64,000 nt of DNA from Dermacentor variabilis (taxonomy: Eukaryota; Arthropoda; Arachnida; Ixodida; Ixodidae): NCBI RefSeq assembly GCF_050947875.1, contig NC_134573.1:66624315-66688314 (forward strand), read 5' to 3'. The notes below the pieces were generated by a model. It was given only the letters and a program-made list of their open reading frames with translations, was not told where the DNA came from and did not search any database. Made by a program: the position numbers and the translations under genes. Shown piece after piece: positions 13,656 to 26,011 of the stretch (position 1 is its first letter; each line of letters opens with the position of its first letter).

Positions 13656-16496
13656 AAATAAACGAAAAACGCGTAATTATCTCCTAAATTTATGTTTAAT
13701 AGAAAAAGGTAAACATTCTCCACCATCACCCCTAACATGGCTTCTTGAACATGTAACTCTTTCGAGGAGATACCCAAGACACTTTTGGCAAAGCCCGTAG
13801 TTAGCTGATTTTCTTGAAACTTTGCCTTGAGATCACGCATTAAATGATCAGGATTCCCTCGTAATTTCAACTTTGTGTCAAGTTGGGTTCGTTGCGGAAA
13901 TTTGGGAAGGAACTTCCTATTTGGTTGAATAAATGCGTTTGTAGTGGCTTGCATAATTTTTTAGAAACATTAAATTTACCCTAAGTAATTTACACTTCTT
14001 CATTATATCACACACAACATGCTTCCTATGTCAACAAAATATAAACATGCACTATTCAGTTCACCGGCGAAACCCACGAAGCGGATCGTGTGAAGCTTGA
14101 AAATAGGGAGAAAACTACTATATTTAATTTAAGAGCACAACAACCCAACAAACTTCATATTTTCGGTTCACATCGGCAGTAACAGCTATACAATTCTCTC
14201 CAATTATGTAACTGCTGCGGCATTCTATATGCCGAGTCCTTCGAGGAAGTTTTACGCGTTTCAGATAGTTTTTTATCAAGCATGAGAAAAAAGAGAGTTC
14301 AACAATATTTACTTAGCCTCTACTAAATCACCGCACTTCAAAATTTGTTTCTCATTGTCACCCGTTGCCGCCAATTTTCTTTCAATATATACTTTGCCAA
14401 TAATCTATTTACTTCACTGTAGCATAAAAACTTCCTTATACTCATTTTGAGCGCTTCTATTAGCTCTCAACAGTTTCGCTGCAAAAAGTAAAAGGCTGTA
14501 ATTCAGAGAATATGCGACAATAAAAGGTCGCGCCAAACATGATAAAAATTGCGAACTGTTGCACTTATGATGCGATATTTCGTCAAAAAGGGCACACTTT
14601 GCAAAGTCACAAAGCCACTGGAAACACAAGGGCGATGTTCAGGCAAATCTATGAACAACTGGCCATCGTTCTCATCTCGTCAGAACTGCTATGCTTGCAG
14701 CGCCCGTTGACGCAAGCGCCAACTTGCCCACCAGTAATATTTACCCGAAGCTCTTTGATTCTCATAGGCAATGCGGAAAATGGAAGGCATATCTTTGGCA
14801 GAAATTTGGCCTCGCAGGCCGGTCATGCGGTCGCAAGCCAAAGCTCGAGGGTGTCGTGATAGCCACAGAGCACGGCGATGATAGGATAAGTGCACTCACC
14901 GAAGCAATCGACCAGTGCTGATGTGTGGTTAGTGTCACGTCAGCACGCTATCTGTATCCAACTGCTTGATAAGCAGCTCGCGCCTTTATTAACCTTCCCC
15001 GCGTGCAATGACTTGCATAGCCACACATGTACATTTTTTGGACTTGTCTTCGCCGCCGTGTAGTAAATATTAGTGGTAGTCAGTATTCTTTATTTAATGT
15101 TTGTTTGCGTTGTTGCCCTGTAGAGTATGTCGGCAGTACAATGTTGGAGGTTTCGATGCATTATCGCAAGTTCGTTTACTGAATTTTATTGAAAAAAATT
15201 TCTCAAAACTCACTAAGTACAGTCTATCTTTCTTTCAGAATGCGAAAGTGAGTAGTCACGAGCGCACGCTCAACTTCCATGATGTCGCGAGAAGTGGTGT
15301 GGTATATGCAAACTCGCGCTTCGTACTTCCCTATTCCGTTTTTTTTTTGCTTTTTTTTAAAGATTCCACTCAAGGTAGAAGTAACCTCTCTAGTATTTCA
15401 GCAACATATCTTCATATTACACGCAGCTCACGATTCATATTTAGCGTCCCTTTATTTTTGAGCTGCTCATTTTTGAGGCCAATATGAATGCTGGGCAAAT
15501 ATCGCCGCGAAGGCGCATTCCAATTCAAAGAGACCCTTGGAGCTTGATTTTTCTGTTGTCAAATCTATTTACTCATGATGAAAAAACGCAGAAACCTCCT
15601 TTAGTTCGACATTTGCCAAATGGGTGCACTGGATATTGTTTCAAACGCCGATCCGAGGCAGAGGTTTCTGAGCTGACGGCAAGTAGTTCGAGTTACTGCG
15701 CATTAATTTATAACTGTAAAAGCTTTGTCCGCCGCTGTTGAAAAAATGACTAGAAATGATTTTTCAATGCGAGGGCGAACTAAAGAAAACTTTTATTAGA
15801 TAGAGAGGAAAGCTAACGAGATACAAAAAAAAATATATCACGTAGTATGTTTTTTTGTCGATGTGAAAATATATAAAATTCAGTTTGTCAACCTATAATG
15901 GTGATAGCTACATTTCTTTTTTTTTTTCGAAGGGTGTTGTGCACTTCTAGCAAACAAAATATTGCGTTTTATTATTTGATTTTCGCGCTTCTGAATTTAC
16001 ATATATCTGCTAACTGAAATTATTCACTTTGTATAGAAACGTAATAAGTTGTCCATTTCAGTGCTTCTTGGTAATGTGCTTAAACATCACGTCTGTGTGT
16101 TCTAATAAAAAATCTATTCAAACAGGGAGCAACGGCTAGAAATGGCGTTTGCGGACGAACGCGGTATACAGTGCGTGCGCCTAAATTCAAGGAAGTTCAA
16201 CGATAATTTAGAGGTCTTTGGGTGATGCTGTCAGGATGTGTATTTCAAGCTCACGTTGCGCGTTTGCAGCAGTAGTTTTCTCTATAGTAGCAGCAGCTCC
16301 TCCCGTCAGAAAAAGAAATAAATGATATGAAAGATGCTAACATTTGAAAAAAATTCTTGCTAGATATATTCTTATAAAGATAAACGCATGTCTGACTGAA
16401 ATATGACTGTGCACAAGCAATCTGTGAAGTAGGTAAAGATTGCATGCTATTCTCTTCAATTATTACTCTATATGCCTGGAATATTAGAAAAGTGTA

Positions 16497-16528
16497 CAGC
16501 TGTTTGATCACAAGTGATCAAACAGCTG
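16497..16528. repeat. 32-bp palindrome with 15-base perfect arms
   Basis: The left arm is cagctgtttgatcac and the right arm is its exact reverse complement, separated by two bases. A short direct repeat (gatgctatgt) follows at 16527 and 16547. No gene is adjacent. Confidence 0.9.
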
Positions 16529-19500
16529 ATGCTATGTGCTTACAAGTGATGCTATGTAAAATATACCTCCTTGGGTTCGTGCTTTTTCATATTTAAGAAT
16601 CATAAATGCTGTAATCTGAGGTTAGCTCACTTGAAACAAGAATATGCCAATCAATTCTTAAATTCATCCTCAATGTTCAGTGAAAATATAAACCGTACGT
16701 ACCCAGAACCGGAAGTCTTTATTCAGTGCCAAGTGACAAATTATAAGACAATCCAATGTGTCTCAGCTTGACCAACCTGAGGCATATCATATTACACATT
16801 GTTTTCAATCCTCTTAAAAATAAACTGTAGAGTGATTGCTTAAGATATTCCCTTCGAGTTGAAGTTAGATGTATGAAGTGTTGTATAAAAATAGTTCGGT
16901 AGAAGTTTCGCTGTCCCTTTTCGAAAAAAGTGACAGTAATTTGCGTCGCCAAGAGAACCAACCATGAAGGGCGTGTCGCATACTTTTAGTTGGCATGATA
17001 ATCCAGGATTAAGCATTACTATCAAGTTCATCTAAATTTTTGACGAAGAAATAGAGTTTCCTCTGTAGGAAACGCGAGGAGATGGTTTATTTGTGCACGT
17101 AGATGGAGACGCGCTATTGGCATCTAACCATGGCATTCGTATTGCATTTTTAATATACCAGTCCATAATAAGAACCAACATCGTAAACGATTACGCTCCT
17201 GAGATGTCTTCCGCTACCAGGAGCATATATTCGGCTAACACAGGTCGTTGCTAGTGCAGAGCATTTTGTGCTTCGTAAGACCGCTTGCCTCTGGTAAACA
17301 TCTGTTCGAGAAGCTTACTGGAATTTCCAGCTTTTGAACAAACCCCTTCTAGAGTATTACACCAAGATCTAAGCCAGTATTTAGTATGCTCAATTTTTGC
17401 AATAGAGTTACACTAAGAAAGCACTGCTTTGGGGTGGAATTTAGAGTGCCAGCGGCGAAATTCTACGTGGTTGTATGCATGTCCTTGTTTCGAAACGTCA
17501 TTTTTCGCGGCTGGCATGACCATATAATTTGACGGAAATGCTGGCCCTTGTGTGACCGTACACATACCCTGAAACGTACTGTCAGCAGCAGCATATCACT
17601 CAGTCATACTTACACCGCAGTTTTCCAAATACGTAGCCAATTTCGGAGGAGGGTCAGTATTCACCAAGAAGTTCTTTAATTAGAGCGATTCGCACAAGAA
17701 GGCGGCGGACAATCTTGACAAGCACCAATCGTGGCAAGGGTCAAGTAACAGTCCTTACGAAAAAATTACTTTTAGATCTGGCTTTACCACAAGGAAATGA
17801 AGCTCTTTGCAATTTTGGTGGGAGGGCGTGGGATGAGAAGTAGCTTCCAGGAAAGGGACTATAACATAGCACACGGAATGCCACTGTGGGTCACCTCAAT
17901 GCTGTCACATTCTCAAGCAATGGTAAGACAAAATGGTTTTACTCGGACTTCATCAAGCTGTTCATTTTTCTTCAACGCCTACGTAAGGGTGAAGATCATT
18001 CGCTTATGCTTCTTTGCTGCCTGTCAAAGTGAGTTCCATCTGGAATTTTGTCCTACCCTGTACTCTTCTTGGCTCACGTTTTGCTTGACGTGAAGCATGG
18101 TTTGTATTTCCTTTCATGACCCCCAGCATGTTGATTGAAGCACATGACAGCCTGCATTGATTTTTGTCATTGTTTCTTACTACGACCCTCAAGCTTGTTC
18201 ACAATGCACCTGCACCTGCATAATAGAGTTGCTTATTGCAGCGGCATTCATTTACTGAATGGTATGGAAAGAAAAGAAGACCACATGATAAAAAAAAGTA
18301 TTTTCGCCCTATGATTGAGTGCTGAAAGAATCTTTTCACTGTCTATAGCATATTGAGAGCGTGGAACATTTGTGATGGTCCAACTTCCTGCTAAGCACAC
18401 AAGATGCTTGTGATGCTTGCATCACGAATTAAATAAGTGCCGTCTGCGGTTGTTGATAAGGGAAAAAAAGAAGCACGACCACATTGCTGTTTTATTGCTT
18501 AACTGAGTTTAGGAATTGTTGGAAATTTAGTAGTGCACAGTGCACGATAGCTGTAGTGTTTAAATGTATAATTGAGTGCTGCATGGTGTCCTTTTGTAGA
18601 GCAGAGAAGTACATTTTGCGTAGATGCGTTAATTAGCGCTTCGCAAATATTTTATGCCGCTTTATGAGTTAGCATAAGTAAATATCTTTGTCTTTTTCCT
18701 ATGGCAGCCTTGTTGATAAAGTTGTATAAAAGCGGAATTGCGAGGTGCAGCCCTGCTGCACTGTTCTGCCCGTCAGCCGCAGCAAAAGGCGTAATGGCGT
18801 TCGCGTGTGCTTGCTTTTTCTATGGGTTTAGAGAACTTGGTCAAAAAATCACAGCTAAAATCAAAATTTAATCACGGGACCCTGAAGCCGTAAGCATGAT
18901 AAGGGGCACGTGCACCATTCAGCGCGCGATCACTTCGAGTTCTCACGTGTCATAAAGTGTGCGCTAGGAAGACAAATTCTGCAGTGCTTACACACATTAC
19001 TGCAGTGTAAACATTATTGTTTGCTCTAAAACATATGCAAGTAAATGTATTTCTCCAAGAAGTGGCCAGCTGAATTTGCTACAAAGCATCAACTCATCTG
19101 TAATACTACGTATAATAATCAAGCTTATTTTTGCTATTTTCAAGCTTAACTTCGCTAGGTTCTTTTTATCAATGTAGGAGGGAAAAGCGATAACAGTGGC
19201 ACGTTTTCCTAAATTGGCTCTTTCTGTGCATTCTTTGTGTAAGCATCAACAAATTTATTTGGCATATTTCATTTGTTTCAGTGCAAATGCAGAAAATTAT
19301 TATTTAGTTAGAATGAAAAAAACGACACGCCTAAACACACAGTGATGCCTTGCAACAAAACAATGTTTGCAGAAAGGAAATGGTACAGGTTATGTTTAAA
19401 TCATTCTTCTTGTAGTATCATGTAAGCCAGAAACCCACCTAGTAGCGCTTCATCTAACACATTGTTAAGGCGTACTTGTGTGGCCAGTCATTGTTGTAGC

Positions 19501-20033
19501 CCATCAGTGAAATACGTGATCGAGGTCGGCGGTGCTTTCGTCTATTATTCGCCAATAAACTGGGCATGAAGTTTGTGCTGCTACTTGGAGGGTATTCACT
19601 TAGCCGGAATACAGGTTCAAGTGGGCAACATTGCGTTGACAATAAAAGAGTTTTTAAACAACGAAAGTTCTTGAAGGCCTAAAGTGCAAGCAAGTAAACA
19701 CGAGCAGAATTTTTCCAATCATTCATTTTAATCTAGAGTATTATTGACCGACAAATTACAACTGGCACCTGAGAAAAGCCTTACTGATAATTTTGGAGCG
19801 AAATGAAGTTTAGATTGATGGAAAAAATACCATGTGGTAGCACTGGCATTCATGTGTACCTGCCTTTTTATCCATATGTAACGTTAAAAAAGAAATGTGC
19901 ATCTACGCTTCGCCTTTAACTTCCCTGCGCGAAGTGTTTGTTGTAGCTCTTGTAGCTCTGTGTGTGAAAAATTATGGTCCGTAGATAACCCGCAACAGTA
20001 TTTTGGCATCTAATATTTTCGTTTATATTGCAG

Positions 20034-20107
20034 ACGAAGAGCCTGAAGAACCTAGGCTTACAGTGCTCACGAAACAGCATAAAAATGCTATTAGATCGCT
20101 CAGAAAG
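20034..20107 (+). CDS. KCNQ: KCNQ (Kv7) potassium channel, internal exon: start of C-terminal helix B
   Basis: This is an internal exon of a Kv7 voltage-gated K+ channel, bounded by a cag acceptor (20031-20033) and a gtaagt donor (20108). The first two bases finish a codon begun upstream. The rest reads EEPEEPRLTVLTKQHKNAIR followed by SLRK. In the Kv7 family the segment 'T..HrnAIRaIRK' opens helix B in the cytoplasmic C-terminus, which binds calmodulin and takes part in PIP2 control. The exon ends in phase 0, and the next exon continues [10 protein letters not shown] with no break. S1-S6 and helix A must be encoded upstream, but I found no such exon between 1 and 20033. It is one of four in-frame exons on this strand, so the identification is secure. 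The paralogue is unclear; arthropods usually carry one or two KCNQ genes. Confidence 0.93.
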
Positions 20108-20461
20108 GTAAGTCTACAGAGTTCATTTCTTCAAAGCTAGTGTGCTGTACAAGACATTTCAACGAATGTCATGGTATGTCATCATAAAAGACGTAAGAAA
20201 TGTTCATTCATGCAAACTTCAACGCAAGTGGAAGAATCTTGGATGCGCACACCTAATTGCAGCTTGAATAAAAAAAGTCCAAAACAATTTCTAGTAGTCC
20301 TATTTTCTAGATCAGGGTTTGTATTGCACACAAATTCTGTATTTTATTTGGTTTGTTATGAAAATCAAGTTGAATATTTAAATTCTGGCTTGAGTGCTCG
20401 CACAAAGCGTCTTGAAGTCACCTTCTTCGTGCTGTATTTTCTGAAAAGTCAGACCACGCTC

Positions 20462-20691
20462 GAATTATGCGGTTTACGTGTGAAAACCATGATCTGATTA
20501 TGGGGCACGCCGTAGGGGGGGACTCCGGAAATTTGGACTACCCGGGGTTCTTTAACGTACGCCTAAATCTAAGTACACGGGTGCTTTTGCATTTCGCCCC
20601 CATCGTACTGGGGCCACAGTGGGCGTGTTTCGATCCCGCGACATCCTGTTTAGCAGCCCAACACCATAGCCAGTAAGTAACCGCGGCGGGT
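20462..20691 (-). mobile_element. tRNA-derived SINE (Ruka-like), antisense in a KCNQ intron
   Basis: The reverse complement of this stretch aligns along its length with the SINE at 60039-60284. Matches include 'ggctatggtgttgggctgct', 'cgcgggatcga', 'gatgggggcgaaatgc', 'gtgtacttagatttagg' and 'cgttaaagaacccc'. The head with the promoter boxes lies at the right end and the tail at the left. The B-box core is partly mutated (gggatcgaaac) and no tail or target duplication is clear, so it is an old copy. Confidence 0.88.
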
Positions 20692-20797
20692 GAGTTAGAC
20701 CAGGCTTGACAAAACATCGCACATTAAGCTTTCAAGGGGAACACGGTTAGCCTGGGTTTTGACTAAGTGACCGGTTATGTTACTTTTCATTAGCATT

Positions 20798-21028
20798 CTG
20801 TGGTATAAAGGTTATAAACAAGGATAAGGTGCCTTAGAGAGGCTGGCCAATGTTTTCATAGGTGGACCAATCTTCGTCTATGAAGATAAGTCCTTTTTCC
20901 TTATCTTTGACAAAATAGGTCCGCCTTTTGAAACGTTGGCCAGCCTTTCTGAGACACCTTATCCCTGTTTATAACATTTATATCACAATGCGCTACTCAA
21001 TCTGTCTGCACCATTGTTGATTTTAGAC
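20798..21028. mobile_element. Foldback insertion flanked by 13-bp direct repeats, in a KCNQ intron
   Basis: Within it, 20799-20886 and 20901-20988 form imperfect inverted arms of about 88 bases (e.g. 'ggataaggtg' against 'caccttatcc', 'ggctggccaa' against 'ttggccagcc'). The direct repeat tttcattagcatt occurs at 20785-20797 and 21029-21041, just outside the block. It looks like a target-site duplication. Confidence 0.7.
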
Positions 21029-21621
21029 TTTCATTAGCATTGTATTTTCCAGAGAGTAGCATGCTAATTACCTTGAGAAGAGATTGGAGCATGGCTCCTT
21101 ACAATCAGGTTAATTCAACTTGTGTCTTTGTTAATATTCGAATGCACCAGCTATGACAGTACCTTTAGTGGGAATCATGGTTTGACTTTCTTGACGAGTT
21201 GACTAATATGTGCAGTAGGAGTGATGGATTTATGACCAGCGTCAGCCGCATCTTATCTTCTACAAAACGGCTCTTTATTCAGGCGTAATCGTGTTGTAGC
21301 TACACAAACATCTAATTGGAGCGTTTTCAGACCGTTGTTGATTTACGTTACCAACGTTACCATTGGGTTTCCAGGGCAAACTGGCAGGCGTCAACGGGAC
21401 CAGTCGGGTCGGCAGTATGAGAGGCGAACAAGTGAAAACACAGTCTAAACTCAGCATTAAATGAAATTAAAGAGTAAAACTGAAATTTAGATAGATTCGA
21501 TACGTACTAGCGGTACTGCAGCGCCCGTGTTCAGTCTCTGCTATCAAGCTGTGAATGCTTGCGGAAAATTTGTTTGTGATTTCTTGAGATAAATATTACC
21601 TTTTCATGCTTTCTTTTTCAG

Positions 21622-21749
21622 ATCAAATATTTCGTAGCGCGGAGGAAATTTAAGGAGGCCCTGAAGCCTTATGATGTGAAAGACGTCATCGAACAATACT
21701 CAGCCGGTCATGTTGATCTCCTTGGACGAACCAAGAATATCCAATTCAG
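21622..21749 (+). CDS. KCNQ: KCNQ (Kv7) potassium channel, internal exon: helix B end and helix C
   Basis: The acceptor is ttctttttcag and the donor is gtaagt at 21750. The exon encodes [20 protein letters not shown] then [22 protein letters not shown] plus two bases of an Arg codon. The signature [16 protein letters not shown] is among the most conserved stretches of the Kv7 C-terminus. It covers the end of helix B and the start of helix C, and it is diagnostic of the family. This part of the channel carries calmodulin- and PIP2-linked gating and begins the assembly module. The exon enters in phase 0 and leaves in phase 2; the first base of the next exon completes the Arg. No stop or missing conserved residue is seen, so the gene appears intact here. 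Confidence 0.97.
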
Positions 21750-23163
21750 GTAAGTTGCACGCTGGTAATTGTCGGCATCTTTATTCTATAGCTTTCAAAT
21801 CCACATGAGCCATAAACTCCTTCGATTTTCGTGCGTCTCCACTATGCCGCGATAAACTCAAAGCACTGCGCAGGAGGCTGCTGATTGGCTTTTAACTGAA
21901 TAACTTACTCTTCTACGATGTCCTACATATTTAAGCACAGTCAAAATTCACAGGCGCGTTGCTCATAGGAACGAGTGCCTATGAGAATAAAAGTGCCGTT
22001 TTTGTCCTTGGTTGTCTGAAGAAGCATGTAGTAGAGTTTCGCTCAGCTCGTAGTAAAAGGTAAGACATCTGTATTGTGGGCGCCCAAAGCCTGATCCGAC
22101 GCAGCGCCTTAGTAGTGCTACCATGATTAGTACTACTCAAAAAGAGCGTGGTAAAAAACTATTAATGGTTAATATATTTTTCAAGCTAACAGCATATCCA
22201 ACAATGCAGTTTTGTTTATACTGGCTTCCATAAAAGTGGTCAAGTGAGCGCACTACTTCCACAAACTCGTCCCACTTTTAACGCTGCAAAAGGAAGTCAG
22301 GGAACGGCGCAAGATTTGCTGCAGTTTATTAGCTTGTTACAATGCCTAGCGCTTCCTTCGACCCGTAGCTCTGACCCATCACGGTGCTACTAATTTGTAT
22401 CAGACGCTGTATTATGTCAGCATGTGCAAGCTCTTAGGCGCATTCTCAACAAAGGCGTTACTACATACGAGTGTCGATAGAATGACACATACATAGCTGC
22501 AATAGGGCTAGATGTGTGTCAACTGTGCTGCCTACAAAAAATTCTTTGCGATGGAAATATTCTTCTCAAGTGGCTTTGTAACTGAAGCAGGCCATGCTTG
22601 AGGGTGCCAGACAGAAATCAAAGCGGAATAATCGGCCAGAAGCATTAGGGTCAAACCAATTGTGGTAGCATCATTGTTTATGCAAGTGCATTCTAATCGC
22701 TAATGTTAGCTAATACTTCTCTTCATAGAAATCACTGAGTAGAGCAAAACTATTCTTCAACGGTGATCAATAACGCTCTTAAGGGTAGAGACTTGGGAAT
22801 GTCGGTAGGTGAGGTTTGAAATAATAACAGCGCGAGAAACAGGGACGAACGCAATTCCCAAAAGAGCTGACGATACTTTACGCCAACTATACGCCCAGAT
22901 ATTTAAACGAAAGGGTACTCCCCCTTAGAGCTAAGCTATTATTTATTTAGGTGAGATTTTCTGCCGAAAAGACAATGCAGAATTTTTTCCGCTACGCACA
23001 AACACAAAATCAGATTATAAGTTAAAAAAAAAGCACCATAAAATTCAATATGGTTCACACACTCAGCGAGTTCATTTGCGTAATGTTTATTGAAGGCCTG
23101 TGCAACTTCCTGAAATAAAAAAAAAAGCCGGCAGATCCCACGCACTGTGGGAATCGTTGTTAG

Positions 23164-23638
23164 GCGAAGCATTGCGCGGGGAGCCTACCAAGTTAACGAA
23201 ATGAGAGAACCAAGAAGTAGGCTGCTGTTTCATGACCTACATGACACGCATTTCGTGACATTTATGTCATGACCTACCTTTTATGTTAGTCATACACTCT
23301 TTTAATACTATGCAAATTTTGACACACACCGAAATAAAGAAACGACCATAAGAGCAGCAAGACGTAGGTGGGTGTTTCATGACCTACATGACAAACATGT
23401 CATGACCGATCATTTATGTTCGTCATGCGCTCTTCTCACACTATGCCAATATCGGTAGATACCAAGACGTAGGTGGCTGTTTCATGACCTACATGACGCG
23501 CATGTTATGACACTCACGTCATGACGTATCATTTATGTTCGTCATACTCTTTTGTCCAACTGTGCCTATTATGGTACTTACCAGAATAACCAAACGACCA
23601 ATGTAAAAGTGGCAAGTGTTCGTCAAGAAATGCTTCGC
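23164..23638. repeat. Tandem-repeat element bounded by 10-bp inverted repeats
   Basis: Three diverged units begin near 23211, 23359 and 23462. All share 'tgtttcatgacctacatgac' and 'tttatgttcgtcat' (tttatgttagtcat in unit one). The block is bounded by gcgaagcatt (23164-23173) and its mirror aatgcttcgc (23629-23638). The layout suggests a non-autonomous element with a tandem core. Unit lengths differ (about 148, 103 and 150 bases). Confidence 0.7.
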
Positions 23639-23699
23639 ATTTAAGACGTCTACCAGCCGAGGTGTCGGATATTCATAATATGACAGGCCTATATAAGTG

Positions 23700-24080
23700 G
23701 TATAATTTTAGAGCGCAGCTATCAGGCGCCCGCTCCTGCGTTGCGTGCTTGGCGTAACCGAGCGAACCGACGTTGGCCCAACCGAGCGCACCAGCACAGC
23801 GAAGAATGAAAGAGCGAACACGACTGCAGCGGGGGATAGCGGGGAAAAGACGGCGATAGCGAAGACAGCCCGAGCAGCAAAGCGGCGGAAGCCACCTTGA
23901 AGCACCAACAGATGGCGCTCACGTCCGCGCATCCGCGTCAGCGGCGGCGCGGTCCCAGCGGGGGAAAGAAAAAAAAGAACCAGAAAGCTCTCCTTCGCGC
24001 ATAGCGTTCGCCGCAAGCGTTTCCCGGTAGAGATTACGATCGCTTAGCTGCAGTTGCCGGGAAGCGGCAACTGTGTGGCC
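23700..24080. other. GC-rich block in a KCNQ intron
   Basis: The base composition changes sharply here, with many CpG and 'gcggcgg' runs, against AT-rich flanks. Both strands are open for about 100 codons, but no conserved domain is seen. It is probably a dispersed repeat or a fragment of one. Confidence 0.35.
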
Positions 24081-24081
24081 G

Positions 24082-24091
24082 ATATATACAT

Positions 24092-24135
<44 letters not shown>
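24082..24135. repeat. Compound (CA)n(TA)n microsatellite
   Basis: A CA run followed directly by a TA run, at the right edge of the GC-rich intronic block. Confidence 0.97.
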
Positions 24136-25914
24136 CGCCGCGCGTCGCGGTGATCGGCGTGAAATGAAAACACGTATAGAGCTGCGCTCAAATTTCGCGT
24201 TTGGGAGTGTCGTAATCGTAAGTGAATTTTTGTAGTGAATCTTTTTTTTTTCCATTTCACCTCAAAATCTAGACTTGTGACAATATTCATAGTTAACGTG
24301 TCACTATACTTCTCATCATAAAGTTGTACTCTAATTATTCTGTAGGACGTGAGGTTTCAATTACTTGGCAGCGTTATAGTAAAACTTGAATATCTGTTAA
24401 AAATTAAAGTGTTATCCGGACATAGAAAAGGACGCTTGCTGTTGTTCAGAGGCTGTTCCAGGATAAGTTTTCACAGTTCTAGTTACATGTTTGTTTTTCA
24501 TGCCTGTCAGTGAAGTGAGTTATTGGTCCGTTCATGAGGCTAGATTGCAAGAACACCCACTTGATTTGGCTCCAGCCGTGTTGCATTCAAAATAGGTTAT
24601 AAATAAATGCATCCAAACGTAACTGAACAATCTTTTATTCACCGAATAAAAATACTAGACATCACAGAAGCAGTACACCTAAAACGAGAAGTAATAAAAA
24701 ATGGCAACAATGCATATATTTAGGTGCCATTGTCGACTATCGCTTAAATTTACACCATCATTTTAGATCAGTTTGCTGAAAGGCTTCCATTAGTAAAAAT
24801 CCTTGCTCAAAGATACGTAAATTGGGTGCCCACACGCTCACCATGGTATAGTTTGATTTAGTACATACCATACACACTGTTCTCTTACATCCTGGGGAAG
24901 TTCACACGCTACCCACACCTGGACTTAATACAAGTCACAAAAACAAGCACTTGAAATACTCACTTTCTCGTGCAGGCTATCAACGTCGTTACTATTTTCA
25001 GTCAACTAAAGATTTACTCCCTTCCCGTGCTATATCTGCACAGCGTTGATATAGAATTTCTTAAACTTTATCGCCGCCTACTTACGCTGGACTTTGTTAA
25101 AGCTCACTTACTTTCTAATCCTACCAGTGTTAAGCTTTCGGCAAAGCGCCATCTTTTCTGCCTAATATAGATAATAACTATGGTAAACAAACTCTTCTAT
25201 ACACAAACTTTTTCTTCTATAGTATTTCGTAATTTCTTAAACACTAATGTTAAAGACGCAACATCCATTAACCTGTCTTGGAATACATCGAAATCATTTT
25301 CATTTAATCTAAAGCTTTCTTATTTTTTCATTTGTTGTTTCTAGTGCTTTTCTTCTTAATTTTATTTGTACTTTTACGCTTACAAGCGTTTTATCGCTAA
25401 TGGTCTCTGTTGTTATTTCCGTTTTCACTCTCACAGGAGGTCCGGCATACGGTTCTTGAACCACAGGGCCACCTAGTGTGAATGTAACAGTTTAATATTT
25501 GATGCAACTTTCTGAAGTAAATCTTACATCTGAAACGTAACACAAACAAAAGTGCACATATCATTAACAATATGATGGGATCAGTTGGTTACATATTATG
25601 CTTCCCATATTCTTGCTCTTCAACGCCTTTGAATTAGTGCAACGCTGTCGCTTCACTGTTCTCTACTCTGATTTATTGTTTTCTTTTTTTTTTCTTTTTT
25701 TTGCACTGAGCAATTTCTGGTGCAGTTCGGTCAGGCCTCCGAACTTCAGTATTCACGCGTCGCATTTTCGCAGTGCCATGTTATGCATATAAGTGTGCTT
25801 TATACCGAATTTTCATATAGTGGCTTTGGAAACTTCAAAAAAAAAAGATTGCCTGCGCAGGCGCGTGTACTGGTATAAAGATGATGTCTCGCCATTTGTT
25901 TACTTTCTTTACAG

Positions 25915-26011
25915 ACTGGACCAAATATTAGGAAAAGTTGGCTCCAAAGCAAAAGATGTTTACGAATCAAAGATAAGCCTAGCATCGAGGATCGTGAAAG
26001 TTGAGCGAGCC
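25915..26011 (+). CDS. KCNQ: KCNQ (Kv7) potassium channel, internal exon: helix C to D linker
   Basis: The acceptor is tactttctttacag and the donor gtaagt lies at 26012. The first base closes an Arg codon, after which 32 codons read LDQILGKVGSKAKDVYESKI followed by SLASRIVKVERA. 'RLDQILGK' is the end of helix C in Kv7 channels. The 'sl..R..kVE' segment begins helix D, the coiled coil that makes the tetramer. The exon ends in phase 0. The following intron is about 11 kb and contains a whole antisense LTR retrotransposon. The exon is short and flanked by AT-rich DNA. I recognise it by its exact frame with both neighbours and by the conserved helix C/D sequence. Confidence 0.95.

Larger units (their letters stand above)
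9925..20033 (+). other. Probable KCNQ upstream intron and unassigned DNA
   Basis: Apart from the items listed separately, no conserved coding sequence was recognised. Since the exon at 20034 begins in mid-codon, the DNA immediately left of it must be intron. How far that intron reaches cannot be told. A run of moderately long frames at 11780-12480 has no recognisable protein. Confidence 0.45.
20108..21621 (+). other. KCNQ: KCNQ intron, phase 0, with antisense SINE and foldback
   Basis: This intron of about 1.5 kb runs from a gtaagt donor to a ttttcag acceptor. It contains an antisense tRNA-derived SINE near 20462-20691 and a foldback block at 20798-21028. No coding exon is recognised inside it. 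Confidence 0.85.
21750..25914 (+). other. KCNQ: KCNQ intron, phase 2
   Basis: This intron of about 4.2 kb contains the tandem-repeat element at 23164-23638, a GC-rich block at about 23700-24080, and a compound CA/TA microsatellite. The rest (21750-23160 and 24140-25900) is AT-rich with no recognised gene or RNA. Confidence 0.8.

Noticed and set aside
23211..23600. CRISPR-like array
   Set aside because: Units are about 100-150 bases and diverged, with no short identical repeats or unique spacers, in a eukaryotic intron.
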